Under the pieces are notes generated by a model. The model was not told the DNA's origin. It searched no databases and was given only the letters and a program-made list of their open reading frames with translations. The position numbers and the translations under genes are program-made. A stretch of DNA of 64,000 nucleotides from Klenkia sp. PcliD-1-E (GTDB lineage Bacteria > Actinomycetota > Actinomycetes > Mycobacteriales > Geodermatophilaceae): positions 1 through 64,000 of the forward strand of contig NZ_JAMXRZ010000001.1 of assembly GCF_024124375.1 (NCBI RefSeq). Reading direction: 5' to 3'. Within the stretch, counting starts at the first letter, position 1, and the number at the start of each line of letters is the position of its first letter. Below are positions 1 through 7,775 of this stretch, piece by piece.

Positions 1-1
1 G

Positions 2-232
2 GTCGCCGTCGGCGCCGTCGCCCTCGGCGGCGGTGGGTTCGCCATCGGGCGGGCGACGGCACCGGGGAGCACCTCGGCCACCACCGACCAGCAGGTCCCC
101 GGCGGTGGCCAGTTCGGCACCCCGCCGGACGGCGGCCAGCTGGGCACCCCGCCCGACGGGGGCCAGCTCGGCACCCCGCCCGGGCAGGACGGCACCACCG
201 ACGGCGGGACGTCGACCGATCCCGACATCTGA
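2..232 (+). CDS. C-terminal end of a membrane protein with Gly/Pro repeats (partial)
   Basis: The window opens inside this gene; the readable frame runs from base 2 to a TGA at 230-232, giving 76 residues. A hydrophobic Ala/Gly/Val stretch (about residues 1-20) looks like a transmembrane or signal segment. It is followed by a polar, disordered tail with three 9-residue tandem repeats of the type GGQLGTPPD, matched by 27-bp DNA repeats at about 107-187. The rest of the protein lies outside the window, so no function can be given. The layout (one membrane helix plus a short extracytoplasmic Gly/Pro tail) is common in small actinobacterial membrane proteins. Confidence 0.6.
   Translation, partial: VAVGAVALGGGGFAIGRATAPGSTSATTDQQVPGGGQFGTPPDGGQLGTPPDGGQLGTPPGQDGTTDGGTSTDPDI
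107..187 (+). repeat. Three 27-bp tandem repeats coding GGQ(F/L)GTPPD
   Basis: Three consecutive in-frame 27-bp units at 107-133, 134-160 and 161-187; the last two codons of unit 3 differ. They code a Gly/Pro-rich low-complexity tail of the partial membrane protein. Confidence 0.7.
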
Positions 233-489
233 CCCGTCGCGGCCGGCGCCGGCGCGCAGCTGCCGTGGGGGGTGCGGGCGCGTGCGGTCCATGCCTACCG
301 GCTGGCCCCGTGGGGGCGCGGTCGGCGCGGGAGTGCGCGCCTACGTGGGTCTCCCGCACCGGTGCCCAGGATGGGCGCGCAGCCGCGGTGCGCTCGCGCG
401 TGGGCGCGGGCCGATGAGTTCCGGGCGGAGCGACTGCCAGACGGGGTGACGGGGCCGCGACGGCCGCCCCACGACCCGAGGAGCACCCC

Positions 490-891
490 GTGCGCATGGT
501 CTTCGTGAACCTGCCCGTGTCCGACGTCGACGCCGCGAAGGCGTTCTACGCCGGGTTGGGCTGGCAGCTGAACGAGCAGTTCTCCGACGAGTGGACGGCG
601 TCCTTCGTCGTGTCGGACACCATCACCGCGATGGTGCTCAACCGGGAGAAGTTCGCCGGCTTCCTGCCCGAGGGAACCGAGGTCGGTGATCCGGCGCGGG
701 CGGTGTCGGTGATGACCGCCCTGTCGGCGGACAGCCGGGCGGAGTGCGACGACCTGCTGGCCAAGGCGGTGGCGCACGGCGGCCGGCAGTTCAACGCACC
801 GCACGACCACGGCTCCATGTACGGCACCAGCTTCACCGACCCCAGCGGCAACGTCTGGGACGCGGTGTGGATGGACCCGTCAGCCCTGCAG
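490..891 (+). CDS. VOC (glyoxalase/bleomycin-resistance fold) family protein, no in-frame stop at its expected end
   Basis: From GTG at 490 the first ~134 residues form a complete VOC domain: N-terminal MRMVFVNLPVSDVDAAKAFY, then the typical SFTDPSGNVWD near the C-terminus, ending around MDPSALQ at 871-891. VOC proteins of this type are usually about 130 residues. The frame has no stop here. It continues through a palindromic terminator-like element and antisense across two genes on the other strand to a TGA at 2080-2082, so I give only the recognisable domain. A lost stop, an inserted palindrome or a sequencing error would all explain this. The substrate is unknown. The 257-bp stretch before it (233-489) shows no gene. 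Confidence 0.7.
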
Positions 892-901
892 GGCCGACGG
901 C

Positions 902-967
902 AGAAGGGCCCCCTCGCCCCCCGACCCGAGCAAGCTCGGGCCGGGGCCCTGCGAGGGGGCCGTTCCG
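902..967. terminator. Branched palindromic hairpin between convergent genes
   Basis: Outer stem GCCCCCTCGC (908-917) pairs with GCGAGGGGGC (951-960). An inner stem CCCGAG (925-930) pairs with CTCGGG (935-940), with GGGCCCC-type pairing between them. It sits between the VOC frame (+) and the PRC-barrel gene (-), whose stop lies just beyond it, and could end transcription from both sides. Its compound symmetry also looks like an interspersed intergenic element. Confidence 0.6.
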
Positions 968-972
968 TCAAC

Positions 973-1332
973 TCACCTGCGGGCCAGCTGGCGCTCGCCG
1001 TTGGCGCCGGTGGAGTAGGGCAGCTGGTAGTGCGCGAACACGTTCGGCTCGTCGGCGGCGGTGAGCTCGCCGTCGGTGTCGATGCTCGGCGCGGCCTTGG
1101 CCAGGTCGCGGGGGAAGGCCACCCGGACCTCGCGCGGACCGACGGTGGAGTCCTTCAGCGGGACGAACACGATGGACTTCCCGCCGATCAGCCCGCCGAC
1201 CTCGACCCCGATGAAGGACGGCTCGTCGGACACGACGTCGACGTAGATCGACTCCAGGGTGCCGATCTTGTGGCCGTCGGGGTCGACGACGTTCTCGCCG
1301 CGCCAGTCGCGGATGTTGCCAGCGGGGATCAT
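973..1332 (-). CDS. PRC-barrel domain protein
   Basis: 119 residues from ATG at 1332. The N-terminal half is a PRC-barrel: a DPDGHKIG turn, then alternating beta strands including FIGVEVGG and IVFVPL. Stand-alone PRC-barrel proteins of this size are common in actinobacteria and are thought to be stress- or RNA-associated, but the role of this one is not established. It is transcribed alone, converging on the VOC gene. The 96-bp gap behind its start (1333-1428), which separates it from the glutathione peroxidase stop, should hold its promoter. Confidence 0.8.
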   Translation of the reverse strand: MIPAGNIRDWRGENVVDPDGHKIGTLESIYVDVVSDEPSFIGVEVGGLIGGKSIVFVPLKDSTVGPREVRVAFPRDLAKAAPSIDTDGELTAADEPNVFAHYQLPYSTGANGERQLARR

Positions 1333-1428
1333 GGGAGCAGCCTCCGTGTTCGCGGGCCCCTGGTCTGGAGCCGGTCACCGCGCCCATGCCCCGGATCGAT
1401 CGCGCGCAATCGTCCGATCCGGGAGGAC

Positions 1429-1923
1429 CTAGGCCGTCAGCAGCCCCTCGATCGCCGTCCGCACCTCGGGGGCGGTGGGCTCGGTGCGCGGTCGGAACCG
1501 GGCCACCACCTCGCCGTCGGCGGAGACGAGCCACTTCTCGAAGTTCCACTGCACGTCCCCGGCCTCGCCGGCGGCGTCGGGGACCGCGGTCAACGCGCGG
1601 AACAGCGGGTCGGCGCCGTCGCCGTTGACCTCGACCTTCGCCGTCATCGGGAAGGTGACCCCGTAGGTCGCCGAGCAGAACTCCTGGATCTCCTCGGCCG
1701 TCCCGGGCTCCTGGCCGGCGAACTGGTTGCACGGCACGCCGACGACGGTGAACCCGCGGTCGCCGTACTCCTGCTGCAGCTGCTCGAGCTGGGTGTACTG
1801 CGGGGTCAACCCGCACCGGCTGGCCACGTTCACCACCAGCGCCGGACGGCGTCCGGTGAGCTCGCCGAGGGTGGTCGGCTCGCCCTGCAGCGTGGTGACG
1901 GGGACGTCGTTCAGGTCGGTCAT
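1429..1923 (-). CDS. Glutathione peroxidase family (thiol peroxidase)
   Basis: 164 residues from ATG at 1923. It shows the GPx signatures: NVASRCGLTPQY with peroxidatic Cys, GVPCNQFAGQEPG with conserved Gln and a second Cys, and WNFEKWLV. The active residue is Cys, not selenocysteine, so in bacteria without glutathione it probably uses thioredoxin to reduce hydroperoxides. It lies two bases downstream of the DUF2237 gene, with zwf upstream, so zwf-DUF2237-gpx may be one transcript linking NADPH supply to peroxide reduction. That operon is inferred from spacing. Confidence 0.88.
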   Translation of the reverse strand: MTDLNDVPVTTLQGEPTTLGELTGRRPALVVNVASRCGLTPQYTQLEQLQQEYGDRGFTVVGVPCNQFAGQEPGTAEEIQEFCSATYGVTFPMTAKVEVNGDGADPLFRALTAVPDAAGEAGDVQWNFEKWLVSADGEVVARFRPRTEPTAPEVRTAIEGLLTA

Positions 1924-1925
1924 GG

Positions 1926-2360
1926 TCAGGGCGAACCCGCGGGGGGCGGCGGCGATTCCAGCCCGGACACGTCGTCGGGGACGTCGACCGCCTGCGCCAC
2001 CAGCATCTCCAGCGGCACGACCTCCAGGGCGGCGACGTTGGTCGCGGCCAGCACCACCCCGGCCGGCACCCCGGCCTCGTAGGCCTGCCGCCAGCGGACG
2101 GCGACCACGCACCACCGGTCGCCCGGCACGAGCCCGGGGAAGCCGAACTCCGGCCGGGGCGTGGTCAGGTCGTTGCCGAGCCCGGCCTGCAGCGCCAGGA
2201 ACTCCGCCGACACCACCGTGCACACGGTGTGGCTGCCGATGTCCTCGGGCCCGGTGCAGCACCAGCCGTCGCGGTAGAACCCGGTGACCGGGTCGGTGCC
2301 GCACTGCTCGAGCGGCCCGCCGAGGACGTTGCGCTCGCCGGGCACGAACGGTCCGCTCAC
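1926..2360 (-). CDS. DUF2237 family protein
   Basis: 144 residues from GTG at 2360, whose first bases overlap the TGA of zwf (GTGA). It matches the DUF2237 pattern well: NVLGGPLEQCGTDPVTGFYRD near the N-terminus, CCTGPEDIGSHTVC in the middle and TPRPEFGFPGLVPGDRWC later. The family is widespread and has no assigned function. The conserved Cys residues could suggest metal binding or redox activity. Here it is translationally coupled to zwf and followed by a glutathione peroxidase, which hints at an oxidative-stress context. Confidence 0.85.
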   Translation of the reverse strand: MSGPFVPGERNVLGGPLEQCGTDPVTGFYRDGWCCTGPEDIGSHTVCTVVSAEFLALQAGLGNDLTTPRPEFGFPGLVPGDRWCVVAVRWRQAYEAGVPAGVVLAATNVAALEVVPLEMLVAQAVDVPDDVSGLESPPPPAGSP

Positions 2361-3700
2361 GCCGGGCCGTCCGACCCGGCGGGGTAGTCGACCATCGGGA
2401 CGTCGTCGGCGGCCCAGGCGTCCAGCACCGGCTGCACGATCCGCCAGCCCTGCTCGGCCTCGACGTCGGAGATGCTCAGCGTCGGGTCGCCGGCCAGCAT
2501 CTCGCGCAGCAGCAGGCCGTAGGCGGGCAGGTCCTGCTCCGGCGAGGCCGCGCGCAGCACCTCCCGCTCCAGGTCGAAGGGGTCCCCGGCACCGTTGAGG
2601 TTGATCTCCAGCGCGATGCCGTCGGGGGACAGCTGCAGCCGCAGCACGTCGGGCTCGGGCTGCTCGTCGGCGAAGGCCAGGTGCGGCACCGGCTCGAACC
2701 GGACGACGATCTCCTTGCGCCGGGTGCCCAGCCCCTTGCCGGTGCGCAACCGGAAGGGGACCCCGCTCCAGCGCCAGTTCTCGACGGTCACGGTGAACTC
2801 GGCGTACGTCTCGGTCATCCGCGCCGGGTCGACGCCGTCCTCGTCGACGTAGGCCGGCAGGTCGCGGTCGCCGATCCGGCCGGCGGTGTACCGCCCGCGG
2901 ACGCTCCGCGCCGGGTCGGGCCGCACCGCGCGCAGCACGTCGGCCTTGCGGGCCTGCAGGGTGGCCGCGTCCAGCGCCTGCGGCGGCTCCATCGCGACGA
3001 CGGCGAGCAGCTGCAGCAGGTGGTTCTGCAGCATGTCGCGCAGCGCGCCGGCCTTGTCGTAGTACCCGGCGCGGCCCTCCAGGCCCAGGTCCTCGTCGAA
3101 GACGACGTCCACCGACGCCACGTGCTGGGCGTTCCAGACCGGCTCGAAGATCCGGTTGGCGAACCGCAGGCCGAGCACGTTGAGCACGGTCTGCTTGGCC
3201 AGGAAGTGGTCGATGCGGAACACCGCGTGCTCGGGCACCAGGTCGTGCAGCACCTCGTTGAGCCGGCGGGCGTCCTCGATGCCGGTGCCGAAGGGCTTCT
3301 CGACCACCACCCGCGCGCCGTCGGGCAGCCCCACCTCGCGCAGGGCGGTCAGGGTGGGCAGGAAGACGGTGTTGGGCAGCGCCAGGTAGACCACGGGGAC
3401 CCCGCGCACGCGCTGCAGTGCCCGGCGCAGGTCGTCGGCGCTGGTGACGTCGCCGTGCTCGTGGCCCAGCTGCGCGACCACCCGCTCCCGGGCGTCGGCG
3501 TCGAGGCCGGCGGCGTGCGCGGTCAGCCGCTCCCTCGCCCACTCGCGGTAGCGCTCGTCGTCCCAGTCCTGCTGGCTGACCGCGAGGACCTCGACCTCCT
3601 CGTCCAGCACCCCCCGCCCGTACAGCTCGGCCAGGCTGGGCAGCAGCAGCCGCCCGGTCAGGTCACCGGAACCACCGAGCACGACGAAGGAACGCTCCAC
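2357..3700 (-). CDS. zwf: Glucose-6-phosphate dehydrogenase
   Basis: 447 residues from GTG at 3700. It oxidises glucose 6-phosphate to 6-phosphogluconolactone with NADP+. The Rossmann motif is LGGSGDLTGRLLLPSL at the N-terminus, EKPFG falls near residues 134-138 and RIDHFLAK at about 162-169. The last is the substrate-binding signature, with the usual Y/G replaced by F/A (classical RIDHYLGK). It is somewhat shorter than the ~490-residue classical enzyme and resembles the divergent actinobacterial form. It is divergent from acetoacetyl-CoA synthetase across 60 bp and coupled to the DUF2237 gene by GTGA. Confidence 0.88.
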   Translation of the reverse strand: MERSFVVLGGSGDLTGRLLLPSLAELYGRGVLDEEVEVLAVSQQDWDDERYREWARERLTAHAAGLDADARERVVAQLGHEHGDVTSADDLRRALQRVRGVPVVYLALPNTVFLPTLTALREVGLPDGARVVVEKPFGTGIEDARRLNEVLHDLVPEHAVFRIDHFLAKQTVLNVLGLRFANRIFEPVWNAQHVASVDVVFDEDLGLEGRAGYYDKAGALRDMLQNHLLQLLAVVAMEPPQALDAATLQARKADVLRAVRPDPARSVRGRYTAGRIGDRDLPAYVDEDGVDPARMTETYAEFTVTVENWRWSGVPFRLRTGKGLGTRRKEIVVRFEPVPHLAFADEQPEPDVLRLQLSPDGIALEINLNGAGDPFDLEREVLRAASPEQDLPAYGLLLREMLAGDPTLSISDVEAEQGWRIVQPVLDAWAADDVPMVDYPAGSDGPA

Positions 3701-3760
3701 GGCCCGCCCCTTCCCGGCCGAGGGCCTCCTGAACCGCCGCGACCTGGCAGGGTGCGGGGC

Positions 3761-5725
3761 GTGACGCTGTGGTCCCCGACACCCGAGTCCGCCGCCGCCT
3801 CCCAGCTGGGCCGCTTCGCCGCCTGGGTCGACGACCGCCGGGGGCTGTCCCTCGGCACCGACTACGACGCGGTCTGGTCGTGGTCGGTGCAGCACCTGGA
3901 CCAGTTCTGGGCCGACGTCGCCACCTGGTTCGACGTGTTCGGGACCCCGGTCGAGGACACCGAGGTGCTCGGCTCCCGGGCCATGCCCGGTGCGCAGTGG
4001 TTCCCCCGCCGGACGACGAACCTCGCCCGGCTGGCGCTGCGGCACGCCGCCGACGAGCGGCCGGCGATCGTCTCGGTGCGGGAGACCGCTGACGGGCTGT
4101 CGACCCCCGAGGAGCTGTCCTGGGCCGACCTGCGCGGCCAGGTCGGCGCGTTCGCCGCCACCCTGCGCCGGCTCGGCGTGCAGCGCGGTGACCGGGTCGC
4201 CGGCTACCTGCCCAACGTGCCCGAGGCCGTCGTCGCGTTCCTGGGCTGCGCCTCGATCGGCGCGGTCTGGTCGGCCTGCGCGCCCGACTTCGGCCCCCGC
4301 GCCGTCCTGGACCGGTTCGCCCAGATCGAACCCGTCGTGCTGGTCGCCGTCGACGGCTACCGGTTCGGCGGCCGCGAGCACGACCGGCGCGACGTCGTCG
4401 CCCAGCTGCGCGGTTCGCTGCCGACCGTGCGGACGACGATCGCCCTGCCCCGGCTGCGCGACGAGCTGCCCGAGGGCGCCCTCGCCTGGGCGGACGCGGT
4501 GGCCGACGTCTGCGAGCCGGCGTTCGAGGAGCTGCCCTTCGACCACCCGCTGTGGATCGTCTACTCCTCGGGCACCACCGGGCTGCCCAAGGGGATCGTG
4601 CACGGGCACGGCGGGGTGGCCCTGGAGCAGCTCAAGCAGGGCGGCCTGCACCTGGACGTCGGGCCCGGTGACCGGTTCTCCTGGTACGCCTCCACCGCCT
4701 GGATCATGTGGAACATCGCGTCCTGCTCGCTGCTCACCGGTGCGACGCTGGTGGTGCACGACGGCGCCCCGGGGTTCCCGTCCCTGGACGCGCAGTTCGC
4801 CGTCGCCGCGGCCTGCCGCACCACCTACCTGGGCACCAGCGCCGGCTACCTCACCGCCTGCGAGAAGGCCGGGCTGCGGCCGGGGTCCGCGCACGACCTG
4901 TCCGCGCTGCGGGGCATCGGGTCGACCGGGTCGCCGCTGCCCGCCTCGACGTTCGAGTGGGTCTACGACACGGTGAAGGCCGACGTGTTCCTCGGCTCGC
5001 TGTCCGGCGGCACCGACGTCGCCACCGGGTTCATCGGGTCCTCGGTGCTGCTGCCGGTGGTCGCCGGGGAGCTGCAGCGGCCGATGCTCGGGGTGGCCGC
5101 GGCGTCCTGGGACGAGGACGGGCACCCGGTGGTCGGCGAGCTCGGCGAGCTCGTGGTCACCGAGCCGATGCCGACGATGCCGCTGCGGTTCTGGGGCGAC
5201 GAGGACGGTTCGCGGTACCGGGAGGCCTACTTCGAGCCCTGGCCCGGCGTGTGGCGGCACGGCGACTGGCTGGAGATCACCCCCACCGGCAGCTGCATCA
5301 TCACCGGCCGCTCGGACTCCACGCTCAACCGCGGCGGCGTCCGTATGGGGACCGCCGACCTGTACGCGGCGGTGGAGAGCATCCCGGCCATCGCCGACTG
5401 CGTCGTCCTCGGCGTGGAGCAGCGCGACGGCGGCTACTGGATGCCGCTGTTCGTGCAGCTGGCGCCGGGGTTCGAGCTCACCGACGCCCTGGTCGCCGAG
5501 ATCCGGGAGGCGGTGCGGCGCGAGGCGAGCCCACGGCACGTGCCCGACGAGGTGGTCGTCGTCCCCGGCGTCCCGCACACCCGCACCGGCAAGCGGCTGG
5601 AGGTCCCGCTCAAGCGGCTCTTCCAGGGTGTGCCGCCGGAGAAGGCGCTGAACCTGGGTGCCGTCGACGACGCCGACGTGGTCGCGCACTACGTCCGGCT
5701 CGCGCAGCAGCGCGGCCCCCGCTGA
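3761..5725 (+). CDS. Acetoacetyl-CoA synthetase
   Basis: 654 residues, the usual length for acetoacetate-CoA ligase, which activates acetoacetate to acetoacetyl-CoA at the cost of ATP. It has the ACS-type N-terminal region (YDAVWSWSVQHLDQFWADV), the adenylation P-loop YSSGTTGLPKGIVHG at about residue 267, SGGTDVATGF, and the C-terminal GKRLEVPLKRL lysine motif. GTG at 3761 is used; an in-frame GTG at 3752 is possible. There is no clear ribosome site. It could feed ketone bodies into the thiolase and acyl-CoA enzymes found nearby. Confidence 0.9.
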   Translation: MTLWSPTPESAAASQLGRFAAWVDDRRGLSLGTDYDAVWSWSVQHLDQFWADVATWFDVFGTPVEDTEVLGSRAMPGAQWFPRRTTNLARLALRHAADERPAIVSVRETADGLSTPEELSWADLRGQVGAFAATLRRLGVQRGDRVAGYLPNVPEAVVAFLGCASIGAVWSACAPDFGPRAVLDRFAQIEPVVLVAVDGYRFGGREHDRRDVVAQLRGSLPTVRTTIALPRLRDELPEGALAWADAVADVCEPAFEELPFDHPLWIVYSSGTTGLPKGIVHGHGGVALEQLKQGGLHLDVGPGDRFSWYASTAWIMWNIASCSLLTGATLVVHDGAPGFPSLDAQFAVAAACRTTYLGTSAGYLTACEKAGLRPGSAHDLSALRGIGSTGSPLPASTFEWVYDTVKADVFLGSLSGGTDVATGFIGSSVLLPVVAGELQRPMLGVAAASWDEDGHPVVGELGELVVTEPMPTMPLRFWGDEDGSRYREAYFEPWPGVWRHGDWLEITPTGSCIITGRSDSTLNRGGVRMGTADLYAAVESIPAIADCVVLGVEQRDGGYWMPLFVQLAPGFELTDALVAEIREAVRREASPRHVPDEVVVVPGVPHTRTGKRLEVPLKRLFQGVPPEKALNLGAVDDADVVAHYVRLAQQRGPR

Positions 5726-5949
5726 CGCAGGCCCGTCGCCGGGTGAGCCGGGGTCGGGGGGACAGCTCCACCCTGGGCCCCGATGTCGGGGAACCCGGTG
5801 CCCTGGTGGGCGTGCGGGGCCCGCTGTCCCCGACACCGGGTCGACGGACGGCGCCCAGCGGGTTGTGATCCTCGGCGGAGCGGGTGCCGGGGTGGTTACC
5901 CGCCGGTAACTTGGTCCCGACCCCGCCCGACGACGTGCAGGAGACCGCA
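5726..5949. other. 224-bp intergenic region with nested inverted repeats
   Basis: No gene seen. Imperfect arms around 5749-5766 and 5821-5838 (…TCGGGGGGACAGC against GCTGTCCCCGACA…) could form a long hairpin ending the upstream transcript. The acyl-CoA dehydrogenase promoter and a dyad follow at 5895-5912. Confidence 0.4.
5895..5912 (+). promoter_or_regulatory. Dyad GTTACC-N4-GGTAAC overlapping a -10-like TAACTT
   Basis: GTTACC (5895-5900) and GGTAAC (5905-5910) are perfect inverted halves. TAACTT at 5907-5912 fits an actinobacterial -10 hexamer (TANNNT), 37 bp before the GTG at 5950. A repressor bound here would block the promoter; the TetR type is usual for such genes. The cognate regulator is not identifiable. 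Confidence 0.5.
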
Positions 5950-7206
5950 GTGACCGCGACCGAGGAGACCACCACCGGCACCGTCGAGATGGAGCCGCGC
6001 CGGCCGGACCTGCTGCCGCCGTGGCACACCCCCGAGCGCGAGGCGCTGCAGCTGCAGGCCCGGGCGTTCGCGATGGACGAGGTGCTGCCGGTCGCCGACG
6101 AGCTCGACCCGCAGAAGGGCGAGATCCCGCAGTACCTGCTCGAGCGGCTCGGCGAGCTCGGGTACTTCGGCATCACGGTCGACCGGGAGCACGGCGGCCT
6201 GGGTCTCGGCGTCTTCGAGTACTGCATGGTCAGCGAGGAGCTCGCCCGCGCCTGGATGAGCGTGGCCTCGATCCTGGCCCGTTCGCAGGGCATGGGCACC
6301 TCCGTCGCCGACGCCGGGCGCCGCGACGAGCTGCTGCGGAGGTCGGCCGCGGGCTCGTGGATCGGGGCGGTGGCGCTGAGCGAACCCGACGCCGGCTCGG
6401 ACCTGGCCAACGTGCAGACCCGCGCCGTCCGCGAGGGCGACGAGTGGGTGATCACCGGGCGCAAGCGCTGGTGCGGCAACGCGAAGGCCGCGGACTTCAT
6501 CCAGGTGCTGGTGCGCGTCGCCGACCCGGAACCGGGTGAGTCCCGCTCCCGGGGGCTGCGCAACGTGCTGCTGGCCAAGGAGCGCGGCTCGTTCCCCGAG
6601 GGGCTGTCCGGCTACCCGATCGACAAGGTCGGCTACCACGGCTTCCTGACCTGGGACCTCACCTTCGACGGCGTCCGCATCCCGGCCGACGACCTCATCG
6701 TCGGGCCCGGGGACGGCGACGGCGACGGGGGCTCGAAGGCCGGGTTCGCCGAGGCGCAGGCCTTCCTGAACACCGCCCGGGTGCACACCGCCGCCCGCGC
6801 CGTCGGCCTGGCCCGCGCCGCCGTCGAGGACTCCACCACCTACCTGCAGGAGCGCGAGCAGTTCGGCCACCCGATCGGCGACTTCCAGGCGCTGCGGTTC
6901 GCCCTGGCCGAGATGGCCGCGCAGGTGGAGGAGTCGCGGGCGTTCTACCGGCAGGTCGCGCACCTGCTCGACGTCGGCGTCCCGTGCGAGCGCGAGGCCG
7001 CGATGGTCAAGCTGCAGGCCACCGAGATGGCGGTGCGGGTGACCAACCAGGCCATGCAGCTGCACGGCGGCAACGGCTACACCACGGAGCGACAGGTCGA
7101 GCGGCACTGGCGCGACGCCCGGCTGACCACCATCTTCGAAGGCACCAGCGAGATCCAGAAGCGGATCATCAGCGACCGGATGCTCCCGCGCTCCCCCCTG
7201 ACCTGA
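5950..7206 (+). CDS. Acyl-CoA dehydrogenase
   Basis: 418 residues from GTG at 5950, preceded by CAGGAGA. It is an FAD enzyme introducing the alpha-beta double bond into acyl-CoA. It shows GITVDREHGGLGLG, ALSEPDAGSDLAN (flavin and substrate binding), and the C-terminal AMQLHGGNGYTTERQVERHW with RLTTIFEGTSEIQ, where Glu is the likely catalytic base. A run GDGDGDGGS in the middle domain is a small low-complexity insert. An upstream ATG at 5884 would add an unlikely 22-residue extension. The chain-length preference cannot be told. It is transcribed alone and ends in a shared terminator. Confidence 0.9.
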   Translation: MTATEETTTGTVEMEPRRPDLLPPWHTPEREALQLQARAFAMDEVLPVADELDPQKGEIPQYLLERLGELGYFGITVDREHGGLGLGVFEYCMVSEELARAWMSVASILARSQGMGTSVADAGRRDELLRRSAAGSWIGAVALSEPDAGSDLANVQTRAVREGDEWVITGRKRWCGNAKAADFIQVLVRVADPEPGESRSRGLRNVLLAKERGSFPEGLSGYPIDKVGYHGFLTWDLTFDGVRIPADDLIVGPGDGDGDGGSKAGFAEAQAFLNTARVHTAARAVGLARAAVEDSTTYLQEREQFGHPIGDFQALRFALAEMAAQVEESRAFYRQVAHLLDVGVPCEREAAMVKLQATEMAVRVTNQAMQLHGGNGYTTERQVERHWRDARLTTIFEGTSEIQKRIISDRMLPRSPLT

Positions 7207-7248
7207 CCCCACCCCCGGGCCGGCGAGGGGGCGGGGGTGGTGTCAGGT
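7201..7248. terminator. Bidirectional hairpin containing both stop codons
   Basis: Arms 7201-7217 and 7232-7248 (17 bp, one mismatch) around a 14-base loop. The left arm contains the TGA of the acyl-CoA dehydrogenase gene and the right arm contains the TGA (minus strand) of the next gene, so coding ends form the stem. Confidence 0.7.
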
Positions 7249-7650
7249 GAGCTGGGCGCGGAGCTGGCGGCAGCGGTGCGCGGTCTCCGCGGCGGCCTCG
7301 GCCTGCAGCCGGCAGGTGCGCCACTCCAGGTTCTGCGCGCCCAGGTGGGCGGCACGGTCCAGCGCGTGCACGGTCGTGCCGAGCACCGAGCGCCACACCG
7401 GGCTGGCGGCGGGGGTGTTGCGGGCCAGCACCCGCCGGCACACCGCGGCGAGGTCGGCGGCGTCCTGGGTGGCGGCGATGCAGGTGCGCAGCTGGGCCAC
7501 CCTCGGATCACCCATGAGCGTGGCGACGCTGGTCAGCGCCACCTGCTCGTAGCCGGCGAGCGCGTCCAGGGTGCTGGCGAGCTGGTCGGGGGCGGTGCCC
7601 AACGGGACGACGCGGGCCTCTTCGCGCAGCATCGTGGTGGTCGACTGCAT
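7243..7650 (-). CDS. Hypothetical helical protein
   Basis: 135 residues from ATG at 7650, preceded on its strand by GGGAGGACGTC, a strong ribosome site; this start is better than the in-frame GTG 11 codons upstream. It is predicted mostly alpha-helical, rich in Ala, Arg and Gln, with five Cys/Trp-containing helical stretches (for example VWRSVLG, EWRTCRLQAEAA). The helix pattern resembles small four-helix ferritin-like or Cys-containing bundle proteins. I do not recognise the family and assign no function. It is divergent from the membrane acyltransferase-like gene. Confidence 0.65.
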   Translation of the reverse strand: MQSTTTMLREEARVVPLGTAPDQLASTLDALAGYEQVALTSVATLMGDPRVAQLRTCIAATQDAADLAAVCRRVLARNTPAASPVWRSVLGTTVHALDRAAHLGAQNLEWRTCRLQAEAAAETAHRCRQLRAQLT

Positions 7651-7775
7651 GACGTCCTCCCTGAGATCGGTTGCACGGACCAACGTCGACCCCGAACCCG
7701 GGAACGGGCTGTGAAGCTGCTCCGAGGTCGCTGCCGGGGCGGTGCAGGACGCCTGTGCGCGGACACGATGGGCCG

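Noticed and set aside
891-2082. Continuation of the VOC frame as a real 530-residue fusion protein
   Set aside because: The extension is antisense to two confidently identified genes and to a hairpin and has no recognisable domain.
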